From contig NC_133772.1 of the NCBI RefSeq assembly GCF_003597395.2, positions 142,724,328-142,788,327 of the forward strand: a DNA stretch of 64,000 nt. Direction: 5' to 3'. This stretch comes from Chelonoidis abingdonii (taxonomy: Eukaryota; Chordata; Testudines; Testudinidae). Shown one piece after another: positions 34,490 to 45,514 of this stretch. Within the stretch, counting starts at the first letter, position 1. Each line of letters opens with the position of its first letter. Both the position numbers and the translations under genes were made by a program. The notes below the pieces were generated by a model that saw only the letters and a list, made by a program, of their open reading frames with translations, ran no database searches and was not told the origin of the DNA.

Positions 34490-34808
34490 GACGGTAAGTG
34501 TGTTATAATAAGCCATAAATTCAATGTTTCTTTTCAGCCCATGGCTTTTAGTGTGTGTGTGGCAAAATTGGGAATTTAAGCTCTCAGGCTTGTCTTTTGA
34601 AGGTGCTATGCAGGTTTCCTTTGAGGATGAGGACTGAGAGGTCAGGTATAGAGTGATCATTTTGTGGAAAGTGTTCACCCACAGGTAATAAGGTGTTTTT
34701 GTCTTTTATCATTTTTCTAAGTGAGTTTATTCAAGAGTGTAGTGATTGCTTGGTTTAACCCACATAGTTGTTGTTGGGGCATTTAGTGCATTGGATGAGA
34801 TACACCAC
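34490..34808 (-). pseudogene. GIY-YIG endonuclease remnant of the Penelope-like element
   Basis: On the minus strand, directly after the LTR insertion, the frame reads VVYLIQCTKCPNNNYVG and then a stop where the family has a conserved acidic residue. It continues as TKQSL with another stop shortly afterwards. The paired 'YLI...YVG' is the GIY-YIG signature, and the two Cys residues between are the zinc-type insert common in this group. A frameshift near 34680 moves the rest into the ORF at 34678-34478 (ending KSHGLKRNIEFMAYYN). The enzyme would nick target DNA for primed reverse transcription; this copy cannot. Confidence 0.8.
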
Positions 34809-35789
34809 TGTCATAAACAGATAGCAGGAGTTAATAGAACAGAAACTTTATATCTCTTTGACTGTAAAGGTTAACAAGATTGCAGTAAGCCCTGGCTGTC
34901 ACCTGACCATAGGAACGCTAATCAGGGACAGGATACTTTCAAACTTAGGGAGTGGAAGTTTTGTGTGTCTGTTAGTTTTGGTGTTTTCCTCTGCTGGTTC
35001 TGAGAATGAGCCAAACGTGCACCCAAGTTTCCTCTCCAATTCTCTCTAACAGGCTCTTATAAGTTCAGAATAGTGAAGTCTAAGGAGATAACCAGTTAGG
35101 GCTATTTTGTTTCTTTATTCAAATTCATTTGCTGGAAGCAGTTTAATTGTTATTTGGCTGGAAGAGTTCAATTTTATTTTGCTGAAAGGATTTTTAATTT
35201 GTACTGAAATACTTAGGCTGAGGGTATTCCGTGTCTATAAGCTGAAAAACCGTACCTATTCCATCTTAAATTTACAAAGATAATTTTTACTATTCTCTCT
35301 TTAATTAAAGCTTTTTGTTTAAGACCTGATTGTTTTTAATTTGGTGAACCCCAGGGGGCTGGGCTGGATCTACCAGGGAATCAGTAGAGAAAGAGAAGGG
35401 AGTAGGAACGGTTATTTCTCTCTGTTAGGATTACTGTCTCGCTCTCAGGGAGAGTCTGGGAGGGGGAGAGAGAAGGAGGGGGAAGGTGAATTTTCCTCTG
35501 TTTTGTGATTCAAGGAGTTTGAATCACAGTAATCTCCAGGGTAACCCAGGGAGGGGAAGCCTGGAATGGCACGTTGGGGCAAGGTTTACTTTTCTTGTAG
35601 TAAGATATCCAGAGTTTCTAGTCTTGATTCCCGGCAAGGTCTTGGGGGGACCAGAGTGTACCAGGCACTGGAATTCCTGGTTGGTGGCAGCGCTACAGGT
35701 TCTAAGCTGGTAATCAAGCTTAGAGGAATTCATGCTGGTACCCCATCTTTTGGACGCTAAGGTTCAGGGTGGGGAATTATACCTTGACA
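34809..35789 (+). repeat. Solo LTR, 981 bp, inside the Penelope-like element
   Basis: It starts TGTCATAAACAG and ends ACCTTGACA, with TG..CA termini and short inverted ends. The flanks ACCAC (34804-34808) and ATCAC (35790-35794) match at four of five bases, so a 5-bp target duplication is likely. Removing it rejoins the host element ('gagatacaccac' with 'cacatattgtgatagg'). The two open frames at 35486-35713 and 35566-35760 are unsupported. Orientation is given as the strand shown and is not proved. Confidence 0.78.
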
Positions 35790-35867
35790 ATCACATATTG
35801 TGATAGGCAAGTGTAGGGCAATGGATCTAGAAAAGTGTGCTGATCACTGTACCAGTGGAGATATCAT

Positions 35868-36027
35868 GGAATATGAAGGTTCCTCAGGAGGTCATCAAGT
35901 CTAACCACCTTTTCAAAGCAGGACTAATCCCCAGACAGATTTTTGCCCCAGATCCCTAAATGGCTCCCTCAACGATTGAACTCACAACCCTGGGTTTAGC
36001 AGCTCAAACCACTGAGCTCTCTGCATC
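35868..36027 (-). mobile_element. tRNA-derived SINE in the linker of the Penelope-like element
   Basis: The reverse complement reads 'gatatcatggaatatgaagg', 'ttcctcaggaggtcatcaag', 'tggctccctcaacgattgaa', 'ctcacaaccctgggtttagc', ending 'ccactgagctctct'. Both pol III box regions are present. It is an independent insertion into the same host as the LTR at 34809. Confidence 0.88.
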
Positions 36028-36634
36028 CATTCTTCTGGTACGGTCTGGTGCTGTTTTGAGTTGGTGTGTCATGGTCGTGGGGGCTTGCTTCTGATGATAA
36101 GCTTGGAGAGGTTGGGGGATTATTTGAAGAGGGGGGTATTATAACAGGGGGTTCAGGAAATATTTCTTTCAAGATGGGGTCTCCAATGAATATGGGTTGT
36201 AGTTGTTTGATGATACCCATAGGAGTTCCAGTGTGGGGTGGTTGGTGACAACAAGGGGTGTGGGTTCAGGAGAGGTTTTATTTCTGTATTGAGGCACGCT
36301 CTCTCAGGGTATCTGGGTGGCCCATTTCATGATGTGATCTAGTTCTCTGGTCGAGTGTCCTTGTTTGGTGAAGGTGGTTGTTAAGGTATATATCCAGGAC
36401 TTTCTCCTTGGAGAGGTTCAATGGTATCTGAGTGCCTGACTGCCGATAACAGATTTCTGGGAGTGTTTGGGGTTGTTACCAGATGCATGAAGGACGGTGT
36501 GGGGATTAGTGAGTTTATTGTATATAGCTGTCTATAGGGTTCCATTTTTGAAGTTGATTGTGGTGTCCAGGAAATTGCTGCTAGTGTGGGAATGTTCTAG
36601 AAATACTTTAATGGATGGGTAGTGGTGGTTGAAA

Positions 36635-37422
36635 TTATGATGGAAATCTGTGAGGGAGTTTAGGCTGTCTGTTCAGAGGATGAAAATACCTGTATTTCAG
36701 GTATATTATTGGTTTCATAGTGCACTTGTCCAGAAATTCTTCTTCAAGGTGGCCAATGAAGGGGTTGCCATATTGGGGAGCCATCCTAGTACAGGGCTGT
36801 TCCCATGGTTTGGACAATGTGTGCTATTGAATTTAAAATTGATCTGGGTGAAAACAAAATGGATGAGTGATGTATTTGGGAGAATATCTGAGGAATGTGC
36901 ATTGTCTTGTAAATATTTGAATCTGTCAGTGATGCTGTCATTGTGAGGGATGTTGGTGTATAGGAAGGTGCTATCCATGGTATCAAGGATGGTGTTCAGA
37001 GGGAGGTTATTAATATTGTGGAGGAGTGTTTCTGGAGGAAGTCAGCTGTGTACTTGAGGAAGCTGGCTCTTTGTGGAGTGAGTGGTTTGAGGATGACTTC
37101 TACGAGCCCCTATATTCCTTCAGTAAGATATCCATGACCAGATATGATGGGTCTGCCTGAGTTGCCTTGTTTCCATATCTTGGGGAAGCATGTGGAAGGT
37201 CCTTGGGATGGGTGCATGGCACATGATGTTGTAGAGTTTCTCTTGTAGCTGTTTGAGGAAGGATTTGATGATATCCTTAAATTCCTGGGTAAATTGTGTT
37301 GTGGGGTCTTCTTTGAGTTCTTTATAGTAGTGGGTGTCCGAGAGTTGTTGTTTGGCCTCATTAACATAGCCATCATGGTTGAGGACTACAATGGTGCCCC
37401 CCTTGTTTTCTGATTTGATCAT
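36635..37422 (-). pseudogene. Reverse transcriptase remnant of the Penelope-like element
   Basis: In minus-strand order: 'DKGG'-type start (NKGGTIVVLNHDGYVNEAK, from 37413), 'TQEFKDIIKSFLKQLQEKLY', then 'GNSGRPIISGHGYL' near 37150 (the family's conserved GxPGRPIxS patch). After a shift comes MDSTFLYTNIPHND (36978-36937), holding the first catalytic aspartate. Another shift leads to 'MAPQYGNPFIGHLEEEFLD' (about 36780-36722) and YLKYRYFHPL at the place of the YxDD box. The two catalytic Asp residues are missing through a small deletion, so the copy is dead even apart from its frameshifts. Confidence 0.85.
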
Positions 37423-37956
37423 TATTTGGAGATTTGGAGTTTAGCGACTGTATATCTATCCTCTCAGCAGTGGAAGGACTGTGGTAAATGTGAGGCTTGT
37501 TAAAGATTTCAGTCAACCTTTTCCTGAAACAATGAATGTCATGATCAATTGTGTGGTTTTGTCCATTGTGTGGGTATCCAATCAGATGATTCTTTTTTCT
37601 TATGACTGTCAGGGGGATGTGACAATTATGGGCGGTAGTGTCATTGCTGTGAAATAATTCTTTGAGGTGGAGTCAGCAAAAGAAGTCTTATACTTCTTCA
37701 TAAGTTAATATGGTATTAAATTCTGTGGTGAGGCAGAAGCTCAATCCCTTGGAGAGTAGAGATAATTCAGCTCTGGTTAGGGGTTGATAAATTGATGATG
37801 TTGGAGTGTTATATAGTGTCCATGTGGTGGGTGTTCTGTGTAAGCTTCAAATTTTGTGTCTCTCACCAGCAGAAGTTGATTCAATAAAAGATATTACCTC
37901 ACCCACCTTGTCTTTCTAGCATCCTGGGACCAACACAGCTACAACAACACTGCATA

Positions 37957-38119
37957 CAAGTGTTTCTAAAGTTCTTATTAGAGTTTATTGGAAAATTTTT
38001 GGTGAAGTAATGTTCCATCAGAAAATGCTGTATTGACAAAACCTTTTTTTTTCCTTCACAAAAATCATGGCTTTTTTTGACAAAATTCCCATGATAACAA
38101 ATTTATTTTGTACTTTATT
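37957..38119. other. Unassigned AT-rich spacer
   Basis: It begins with the right copy of the 9-bp duplication (37957-37965); nothing else recognised. Confidence 0.4.
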
Positions 38120-38312
38120 GCATGGTCCGTTAGTAGGAGTAGTGCACAACATTTGTATTGGCCTGCTAAACCCAAGGTTGTGAGTTCAGTCCTCGGGTCA
38201 CTTAGGGATCTGGGGCAAAATCAGTACTTGGTCCTGCTAGTGAAGGCAAGGGGCTGGATTCAACTTTTCGGGGTCCCTTCTAGTTCTGTGAGATAGATAT
38301 ATTTCCATATTA
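38120..38312 (+). mobile_element. tRNA-derived SINE, second subfamily, degraded head
   Basis: 'attggcctgctaaacccaag' and 'gttgtgagttcagtcctcgg' carry the B-box region. They are followed by 'ggatctggggcaaaatcag', 'acttggtcctgctagtgaag' and 'cttctagttctgtgagatag'. The A-box side is eroded. The tail differs from the CR1-tail SINEs and matches the next SINE at 39562. Confidence 0.8.
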
Positions 38313-38393
38313 TTCTTTGGTTTGCTTATTCCTAGTATGAAAGTATTCAAATATATATGCACTATTAAAGAATCTTGTTCCATTATGGGACTT

Positions 38394-39550
38394 TGTGACA
38401 CACCACTGTGGTGGGTTGGATCACAGAAACCCCCTGGAAGCTGCCACCTGATGTGCCCAGACTACCCTGCTTTCCCGGGGCCCCAGCACCCTGTCTTGCT
38501 GAGCCAGACACTCCTGTCTGCTCCAACAAAGACCCAGTGTCTGAATTACTTGCCCCAAAGCTGCAGGTTTACCTGAAAGCAGCTCACAGAAGTGTTCCTG
38601 TCTTTAACACTCAGACACCCAACTTCCAATGGGATCTAAACCCAAATAAATCAATTATACCCTGTATAAAGCTTATGCAGGGTAAACTCATAAATTGTTC
38701 GCCCTCTATAACACTGATAGAGAGATATGCTCAGTTGTTTGCTCCCCCAGGTATTAATACGTACTCTAAGTTAATTAATAAGTAAAAAGTGATTTTATTA
38801 AATACAGAAAGTATGATTTAAGTGGTTCCAAGAAGTAACAGACAGAACAAAGCAAGTCACCAAGCAAAACAAAATAAAATGTGCAAATCTATGTCTAATC
38901 AAAACTGAATATAGATAATCTCACCCTCACAGATGCTTCAGTAAGTTTTTTCCTCAGACTGGACAACTTCCAGGCCTGGGCACAATTCTTTCCCCTGATA
39001 CAGCTCTTGTTCCAGTTCAGGTGGTAGCTAGGGGATTCTTTATGATGGATCCTCTCCTCCCTTTGTTCTGTTCCACCTCTTTATATATTTTTTGCATGAT
39101 GTGGGAATTCTTTGTCCCTCCCTGGGCTCTCACCCCCTCCTACTCAATGGAAAGACACCAGGTTAAAGGTGGATTCCAGTTCAGGTGACATGATCACATG
39201 TCACTCCAAGACTTCATTGCCCATTTGCCAGCACACACGTATACAGGAAGACTTACACGTAAAACACACCCATCTGCAGACAATTGTTCTGGTTAATGGG
39301 AGTCATCAAGATTGCAAACCACCATTGATGGCCCACATTTTGCATAATTACAATAGGCCCTCAGAGTTATATCTCATATTTCTAGTTTCAGATGCAAGAG
39401 TGGTACATTTATACAAATAGGATGACCACAGTAGATTATAAGCTTTGCATTGATACCTTACAAGAGACCTTTTGCATGAAGCATATTTCAGTCACTTTAT
39501 ATTCACTCATTATAAAAATATGCTAAAATAATCTAGACTGCAACATCACA
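38394..39550 (-). repeat. 3' LTR on the minus strand, 1157 bp
   Basis: The ends are TGTGA and TCACA in inverted form. On the minus strand it has a TATA-like 'atatataaagagg' (plus 39078-39090) and a polyadenylation-type 'aataaaat' (plus about 38796). The ten bases just outside its minus-strand 5' end (39551-39560) are purine-rich there (AGAGGGTGGG), which fits a polypurine tract, so this was a 3' LTR with the interior lost. No target duplication is visible, consistent with a truncated rather than solo copy. ORFs across it are unsupported. Confidence 0.65.
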
Positions 39551-39561
39551 CCCACCCTCTG

Positions 39562-39746
39562 AGGGAGGGATAGTTCAGTGGTTTGAGCATTGGCCTGCTA
39601 AATTGTGAGTTTAATCCTTGAGGGGGCTACTTAGGAATCTGGGGCAAAATCAGTACTTAGTCCTGCTAGTGGAGGTAGAGGGCTTGACTCGATGACCTTT
39701 CAGAGTCCTTTCTAGTTCTATGAGACAGGTATATCTCCATATATTA
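39562..39746 (+). mobile_element. tRNA-derived SINE, second subfamily, nearly complete
   Basis: It starts 'agggagggatagttcagtgg' with a good A-box, then 'tttgagcattggcctgctaa'. Nine or so bases of the usual 'cccagggtt' are missing before the B-box 'gagtttaatcc'. The tail is 'tgctagtggaggtagagggc', 'tcgatgacctttcagagtcc' and 'agttctatgagacagg', ending 'tatctccatatatta'. It abuts the polypurine tract of the neighbouring LTR. Confidence 0.88.
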
Positions 39747-39789
39747 ATTTTTTTACCATAGTGGAAAACTTTGCATGAGATCACAACTC

Positions 39790-39892
39790 TAATATTAGAC
39801 TCTACTTAGATATTTATGGTAATATTAGACTCTACTGAATTTTTATGGTAATATTTATGGTAATGTAATGGTAGATATTTATGGTAATGTGG
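39790..39892. repeat. Short degenerate tandem repeat
   Basis: 'aatattagactctact' occurs twice and 'atttatggtaat' four times in about 100 bp, alternating. Probably local slippage or unequal duplication. Confidence 0.8.
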
Positions 39893-41414
39893 CCTTTCAC
39901 GTGATCATGGCAGAAATCTTATGAAATCTGACAAGTGTGGAAGGCATGAGTCATTGCTTTTAGAGTCATCAGCTCATCTTCATTCACACACCTCAGAATG
40001 TTTGAAATATGGGAAGAATAATATCTAGAACTGGTTGAAGTTCAGAATTTCTGCTCAAACAAATTGTGAATTGTCGAAATTTCCTATTTGTTGCAGATTG
40101 AAACTTCATTATGAAATGTTCATGTTGAAATGTAGTGTATTTTGCTTTTTATTTGAAAATTTTATATTATCTCATGACATGCCAGTATTATTGCATAATG
40201 TAAGATGTCATGTTATGTCAAGCATATTATTCACTATTACTACTGGCATGTTGTAACTGGCAATATAATAGCCAAAATATTCTAGTCTATTGTTTTGTTT
40301 TGTTTTCAAAATCATTACGGGCAACGCTAGTTAGTAGTAATTGAAACCTCTTATCTTACTTTCTAGATCAACGTGCCTCCTGTTTGTGTTGTGATGAAAC
40401 AGTTCAACGTTTTGAACAAGAAGAAAAGATAAGCATTTGGTGTACTGATTTTCAGGAACAGCTGTTTTCAATATCCTCATGTTAGCCTGGAATCATTTTT
40501 CTAGGAGTAGAGTAAAATATGACATATCATTAATATAGTGCATATTGTGCCCTATTACTGATGTGCAGTGAAATAAAGGAAAATAGATTGGTTTCATGAA
40601 ATTTCATCAAAATTGACATGATTTTGTGTGTGGGGGGGAGGGGAAGGTTTTGTCATTATGGAATCTTCTGATGGAAAGTTGTTTCTTCAAAATTTTTCCA
40701 ATGCACTCTGATAATAACTTTGTTAAAAATTAACCTGTATGAATGGAGAAGAATTGCAATGGTTCAGATTATAGCCCAGAAAAGGTCAGAGCAGTTGAGT
40801 ATCTTGTTAGCTTTGGTTAGATGAGCTGAGTGTAGCTTGCTTAATCACAATGCAAATTCAGTCTAGTTTTAATTCTCCTATAGAAACTCTCAACTCTATC
40901 TCATTACAAGGAACACAATTCACTTTGGAATCAGACATGATGATTTTCCAAAATGATGAATAATTTTAGGCACCAACCTGAGACACCTCAAAGGCTCCTG
41001 ATTTTCAGAGGTCAGGTATCAGCACTATCTGAACAGTCAGTCCCTTTGAGGGGTCTGAAGTTGGGCACCGAAACATAGAGGAGCCCCAAATCACTTTCCT
41101 TTGCCAATCTCAGTTAGACTCTTATTGTCTCATTTATGTAAGAAAATGCGGAATTAAGAAAATGAAGCCATATAACTTCTACTGAGTTTTTTAGCCCAGC
41201 ATCATTAAAGTTTCAGGCACTATTTTTTCTTCTCTTTTTCTTATATGGGGATATTCAGGTGATTAAAGCGAAGCAAGCACTAAAATGGTTTACAAGGATT
41301 AGATCTGGAGTTAATTTTGGGTTAGCTACTTAAGACAGGAGATGGTTTAAACCAAGTGGTTTCCTGTATAGGTTTACAAAATGATGGTACATTCTACATG
41401 TCATTCCATGTTGT
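39893..41414. other. Unassigned; includes an old repeat near 40970-41090
   Basis: No exon. At 40970-41090 'ttaggcaccaacctgagaca' and 'gaagttgggcaccgaaacat' resemble the TAGGCACCTAA-type old repeat at 15305. Confidence 0.35.
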
Positions 41415-41495
41415 TGCTGTTAATGACACTATAGTCACAATCAGGGCCTTGTTGTACTAGACACTGTACAAACACATACAAGAGACAGTACCTGC
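41415..41495 (-). repeat. Old CORE-SINE-like / LINE-tail repeat (minus)
   Basis: 'caatcagggccttgttgtac' and 'agacactgtacaaacacata' followed by 'agagacagtacctgc' are the reverse complement of the family seen at 33060-33190. Confidence 0.55.
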
Positions 41496-42312
41496 AGGCC
41501 CCGCCATTACTAGCCATCCCAGAGGGCGATATGCAGTGGGATGTCTGTGGGAGGAAGCATGCCAGCCCTTCATTCATTATTAATAGTCCCTTCATCTCCA
41601 CAGATACCTGACTGAAGTCTAAGAAAGGCAGATTCTGGCTGACTTTATCCAAATGCTATTTAGGAGTTTTTGGCTACTGAACGTTTATAGGCTTTATTTC
41701 CTAATTTGATTAAAGAATAGGTCTGAACTGCTGATACTCTTTAAATTAATGCTTAAAGGTTAGTCATTTTACAGTAGTTAACATGATAGAAAGCATTTTT
41801 CTTTAGAAGTTCATACACCGGACTTCATTTTTATATATATTGCTTGCAAATTGTAACTACATTTTATATTGATTGTGAAGTGCTGTCAATTGCCTACATG
41901 TAAAAGGGAGAAGCCTGGCTCAGCTAGTGTACAGACCCAGGAGGAAAGCAGACTCTGATCTCCTTTGAAGGGCTTGGATGAAAGCAGGAGTAGAGGGCCC
42001 CTTTCAAAGAGAAAAGAGGACCCATTGCTGTATTTGGGACTATTACTAGAGTCTTGACTGCAGTTACCAAATGAGACCCTGGCCTAGCACAGTCTCTCTG
42101 AAGGAAGAGTGTCCTGCTATGGCCTTGTGTTTGGTTTTGCATTTGATCTTTGCTAGCTCTGGAAGTGGAAGGCTCTCAAGGCCCCACAACCCGAGCCATG
42201 CTGTCAATTTCATGGAGACCAAAGACCAAAGGCCCGGTGAGTTCAGAGATCTTTGATACCCCTTGAAGGTGTCCTGGGAGACCAAACCTGTGACAATGTC
42301 ATTTCAGGGATT
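41496..42312. other. Unassigned sequence
   Basis: No supported gene or repeat. Confidence 0.35.
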
Positions 42313-42387
42313 AAGCTGGCTTCCCTGCTGAAAGCTCATTATTAAAGAACTGAGCTAAATGAGACTCTTCTGCTGGTGCAGATCTAG
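42313..42387. repeat. Left copy of a ~75-bp duplication flanking an RTE-like LINE
   Basis: 'aagctggcttccctgctgaa' and what follows align with 43074-43148 over about 75 bases, with roughly a dozen differences. The two copies bracket the LINE fragment exactly, so they are most simply a long target-site duplication. Confidence 0.82.
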
Positions 42388-43073
42388 AATGGTCTGAGAT
42401 AGAGTGCCTATCAAATTGAAAAATAAGATTTACAAGATGGTAATTAGACCTGCGCTTGTGTGTGGCTCTGAATGCTGGCCACTGAGGAAGAGACTGGAAC
42501 AGATCTTGAATAGATTGGAAATGAAAATGGGATGCTTCTGTAACCCACACACCTCCTGGGGGCGGTGCTGTGTCCCATCTAGTGGCACCGAGATCACGTG
42601 AAGAGATTAATGAGTCTGCCCTACACCCTTAGCTCAGGGCTATGTGGCTTTTAGTTTATGCAGTAGAGGCTCATGCATTTAGCTTCAGTGGTCCCAGGTT
42701 TGATCCTGCCCACCAACAACCAGGGCTGTCGGTGTTACATTTGTTACAAGAATGGCCGATTTTCAGAACCAATAAAATGTAAAAGTGTGACGGTGCTACC
42801 AATTATAGAAAACCTGAGGGAATCCATGATTAGATGGTATGGGCCTGTGAAAAGAAGATCAGAAGAATATATGGGCAACAGGGTGTTAAAGATAGAAGTA
42901 GCAGGTAGGAGAAGTGTTGGAAGACCCAAAACTAGATGGATGGATGTCATACAAAATGATCTGATTAACTGTAGAATTGCTAAGGATCTGTTTCAAGACA
43001 GACTGGAATGGAAAAGGACTCGAAGAAATGACCCCATATAGCCGGGACTGAGGCTAGAAGAAGAAAGAAGAAG
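42388..43073 (+). pseudogene. RTE-like LINE, C-terminal end, with GAA-rich tail
   Basis: The first part (42404-42538) reads KLKNKIYKMVIRPALVCGSE, then CWPLRKRLEQ. The second (42790-43040) reads 'ENLRESMIRWYGPVKRR' and 'GRRSVGRPKTRWMDVIQNDL', ending KRTRRNDPI. These post-RT blocks are typical of RTE-type and related LINEs. A 201-bp insertion at 42539-42739 splits them. After the stop the element ends in a GAA-rich run (43059-43075), the microsatellite-like tail usual in this clade. The RT catalytic core is not present (5' truncation). The long flanking duplication is described separately. Confidence 0.72.
42539..42739. mobile_element. 201-bp insertion with inverted TGTAAC..GTTACA ends
   Basis: It begins TGTAACCCACAC and ends GGTGTTACA. 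The interior includes 'gtcccaggtttgatcctgcc', which has a B-box look, but no A-box is clear. It interrupts the RTE-like reading frame: removal joins MLR-type codons to VTRMADF, close to the family's order. No target duplication is evident. It could be a small MITE or LTR derivative. Confidence 0.55.
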
Positions 43074-43148
43074 AAGCTGGCTTCCCTGCTGAAGGCTCAT
43101 AATTAAAGGACTGGGCTAAATTAGCCTCTTGCTCAAGTGCAGCTCTGG
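43074..43148. repeat. Right copy of the ~75-bp duplication
   Basis: Partner of 42313-42387, starting directly at the end of the GAA-rich LINE tail. Confidence 0.82.
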
Positions 43149-44196
43149 AGTTATTACCATGGATTTCAACTTCTTGAGCTCTATTGAAGTACTGTACATT
43201 TACACCTATGTAAAGTGGTGCATGTAGGTCCACACTTGAGAACTAGAGATATGAGTGAAAGGTGATTCCATTAGTATAGATGTTAACAGTTAAACCTCCT
43301 ATAACAATTCAGAAATGACCATGAAGAAGCATGTGGTTTTACTGGCAAGGGTGTTCACTGCATTGGTACAAAATGAAAACATGAACATTTCACATTAACT
43401 TTTCCTCCCATTATTTCTACTCAGCGATAACAGAGCATTCCTGCAGTGTCATTGCTTTCAGTTTTGCTTTGCACAGAACAGGCATCTAGCATCCTGCTTA
43501 ACAATTAGTCATGTTCAATGAGGGGTATCGATGCTTCGGGGACAGATGGGAAGCATGCCTCATGTTTTGCATTGCAACCAGATGTGAAACCATTGACACG
43601 CCAGCTGGAAGCTTCACATGTTTGGCAGGGTTTAGAAAATGATGTGCATCTATGCAGTAGGGGTCAATTTAATGTTTAAAAGTAGATTAGCATAATTCCT
43701 GTGGATTGTTTTTACTTTGTGTAGCCAGGCACAGAAATTCAGATGAGGGTCAGGAGGTTGATTTCTCGCCTGTGGTGTCGCTTGGGATGGTAGGACCTGC
43801 TCCTGTCTTCACAAGTCATGAACTCCTTGGAGGAGGATGTTCTCTCTGTTGTTTTGAGGGCTCAGTATCTCAAAATCCCTCACAGTCCCACTGCTCTCGT
43901 CCTATGCCTTGGGGTCTCAAGTGTTAGCAGAAGGGTTCTGCTGAGATTTGGCTCATAGAGGTCTGAAACCAGGCTAACACACAAGGTTAAAGAGACCATT
44001 CCAGGATGTCAACTTGGCTCACCATTCATCGGTTACAGAGGCTACTTCCCTCCTACGAGAAAACAATTCACAGGGTGAAGAATGATGGGGGTGGCCATTC
44101 GGGAGATATTTGGGAGGTGTATTTGCCCTACCCTGACAATCAGGAGCACTGACCCTTCCCTTCTCACCTTTGTCTTCTCTTTCATTCTCTGGCTCC
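43149..44196. other. Unassigned sequence
   Basis: No recognised exon or repeat. The 73-residue ORF at 43706 has no domain. Confidence 0.35.
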
Positions 44197-44441
44197 GGTC
44201 TACATTGCAATGGTGGCTGGCCCACGCCAGCTGACTTGGGGTCGGCTGTGAGGTGGTTCAATTGAAGTGTAGATGTTCAGGGTCGAGCTGAAGCCTGAGT
44301 TCTGGGACTCTCCCACCTTGTGGGGTCCAGCCCAACCCTGAAAGTCTAAATTGCAGTTCAACAACCCTGCAGCCTGAGCCCCGAGAGCCCCAGTCAGCTG
44401 GCACGGGCCAGCTGAGGATTTGTAATTGCAGTGTAGACACC
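44197..44441. mobile_element. Palindromic MITE, probably Harbinger type, 245 bp
   Basis: The left end GGTCTACATTGCAAT and right end AATTGCAGTGTAGACACC are inverted. The inverted pair extends inward: 'ggcccacgccagctgac' on the left and 'gtcagctggcacgggcc' on the right. No TAA duplication is seen. The class is inferred from the GTCTACA-type end shared with 47387 and 59352. Confidence 0.7.
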
Positions 44442-45145
44442 AATTCCAGCGGAGCCACTGGGGCCTGGATAAGGCACTAAGGGGGTGTAACCCTCACCCT
44501 CTACCTTTACCTACTTGCATGGCTGTGCCGAGCTTATCCAGATTGTGTGCGCAGGTGAACACAGGGTGGAGGGCTGAAATGTTTGATACTCTCCACCCCC
44601 CAAAAGCTGGGAGGGGTTGGTGTGTGAGGGTAGAGAGAGGCAGGGAGGGGCAAGGACTAGGTGGAGCTGTAGCTTCGCCCGGCCTCCTCCCATTTTTATC
44701 TGCAGAGCTGGCGAGGTGTGAAGGGGAGTTTGATAATGGGCGAGGCAGTGAAACAGGAGCTATGAGGAATTGTGAGTCACAGGAATGTCTTTGGGTTGCA
44801 GTTCCTCTTTGCATTGATCTCTGGGGTGGTGTGGCCCTTATGCAGGGCTGACAGCAATCTCTCAGTGCCAACCTCGATGGTACAGGGGCTTTCCAACTTG
44901 TAATGTTACTGTGCTGGAGAGAATATCAGCTGAGCAGTTGGTGAAATGTGATTTTTGGGCATCAACATTTCTCTTACTATAAACAGCATTTCCTGCTTTT
45001 GTGGGGATTTCTATGTATTTTATTTCTTTCCTCACTTCAAACTTTTTTCCAAAGAAACTCATTGAGATGATTTCTGTGATCTTGAGAGACCCGCTAGGGA
45101 ATGTGTCACCCATCAATTGTCATGAAATGACAGAAAGTGAAGGAT
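44442..45145. other. Unassigned sequence
   Basis: The opposite-strand ORFs at 44426-44851 and 44494-44871 overlap almost completely and are compositional. No gene is supported. Confidence 0.35.
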
Positions 45146-45470
45146 ATAGAATCATGGGACTGGAAGGGACCTCGAGAGGTCATGTAGTCCAGTTCCCTGC
45201 CCTAGTGGCAGGACTAAGTATTATCTAGACGATTCCCTGACAGGTGTTTGTCTAACCTGCTCTTCAAAATCTCCAATGATGTATATTCCACAGCCTCCCT
45301 AAGCAATTTATTCCAGTGCTTAACCACCCTGACAGAAAGTTTTTCCTAATGTCCAACCTAAACCTCCCTTTCTGCAATTTAAGCCCATTGTTTCATGTCC
45401 TATCCTCAGAGGTTAATGAGAACAATTTTTCTCCCTCCTCCTTGTAACAACTTTTTATGTACTTGTACTT
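45146..45470 (-). mobile_element. CR1 LINE 3' part (minus)
   Basis: The reverse-complement CR1 tail runs 'atagaatcatgggactggaa', 'gattccctgacaggtg', 'ttgtctaacctgctcttc', 'caatttattccagtgcttaa', 'aagcccattgtttcatgtcc', 'agaacaatttttctccctcc'. It belongs to the same subfamily as 28141 and the outer part is not interrupted. Confidence 0.9.
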
Positions 45471-45514
45471 TATGACATGACAACTTATGTCTGCCTAGTA
45501 TGAAAATAAATATA

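Larger units (their letters stand above)
34277..37956 (-). mobile_element. Penelope-like retroelement (family 1), 3.7 kb, inverted ends, 9-bp TSD
   Basis: The left end (from 'acaacaacaaggtgggtgag') and right end (to 'cagctacaacaacactg') carry inverted repeats of roughly 65-75 bp. The whole is flanked by CAAGTGTTT at 34268-34276 and 37957-37965. On the minus strand an N-terminal segment (about 37790-37430), a reverse transcriptase (37422-36635), a linker (36600-35990, broken by a SINE) and a GIY-YIG endonuclease (34808-34490) follow in the order known for Penelope-like elements. A solo LTR (34809-35789) sits just before the endonuclease. Frames are broken many times. This is the Neptune-like branch by look; that placement is inference. 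Confidence 0.85.
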
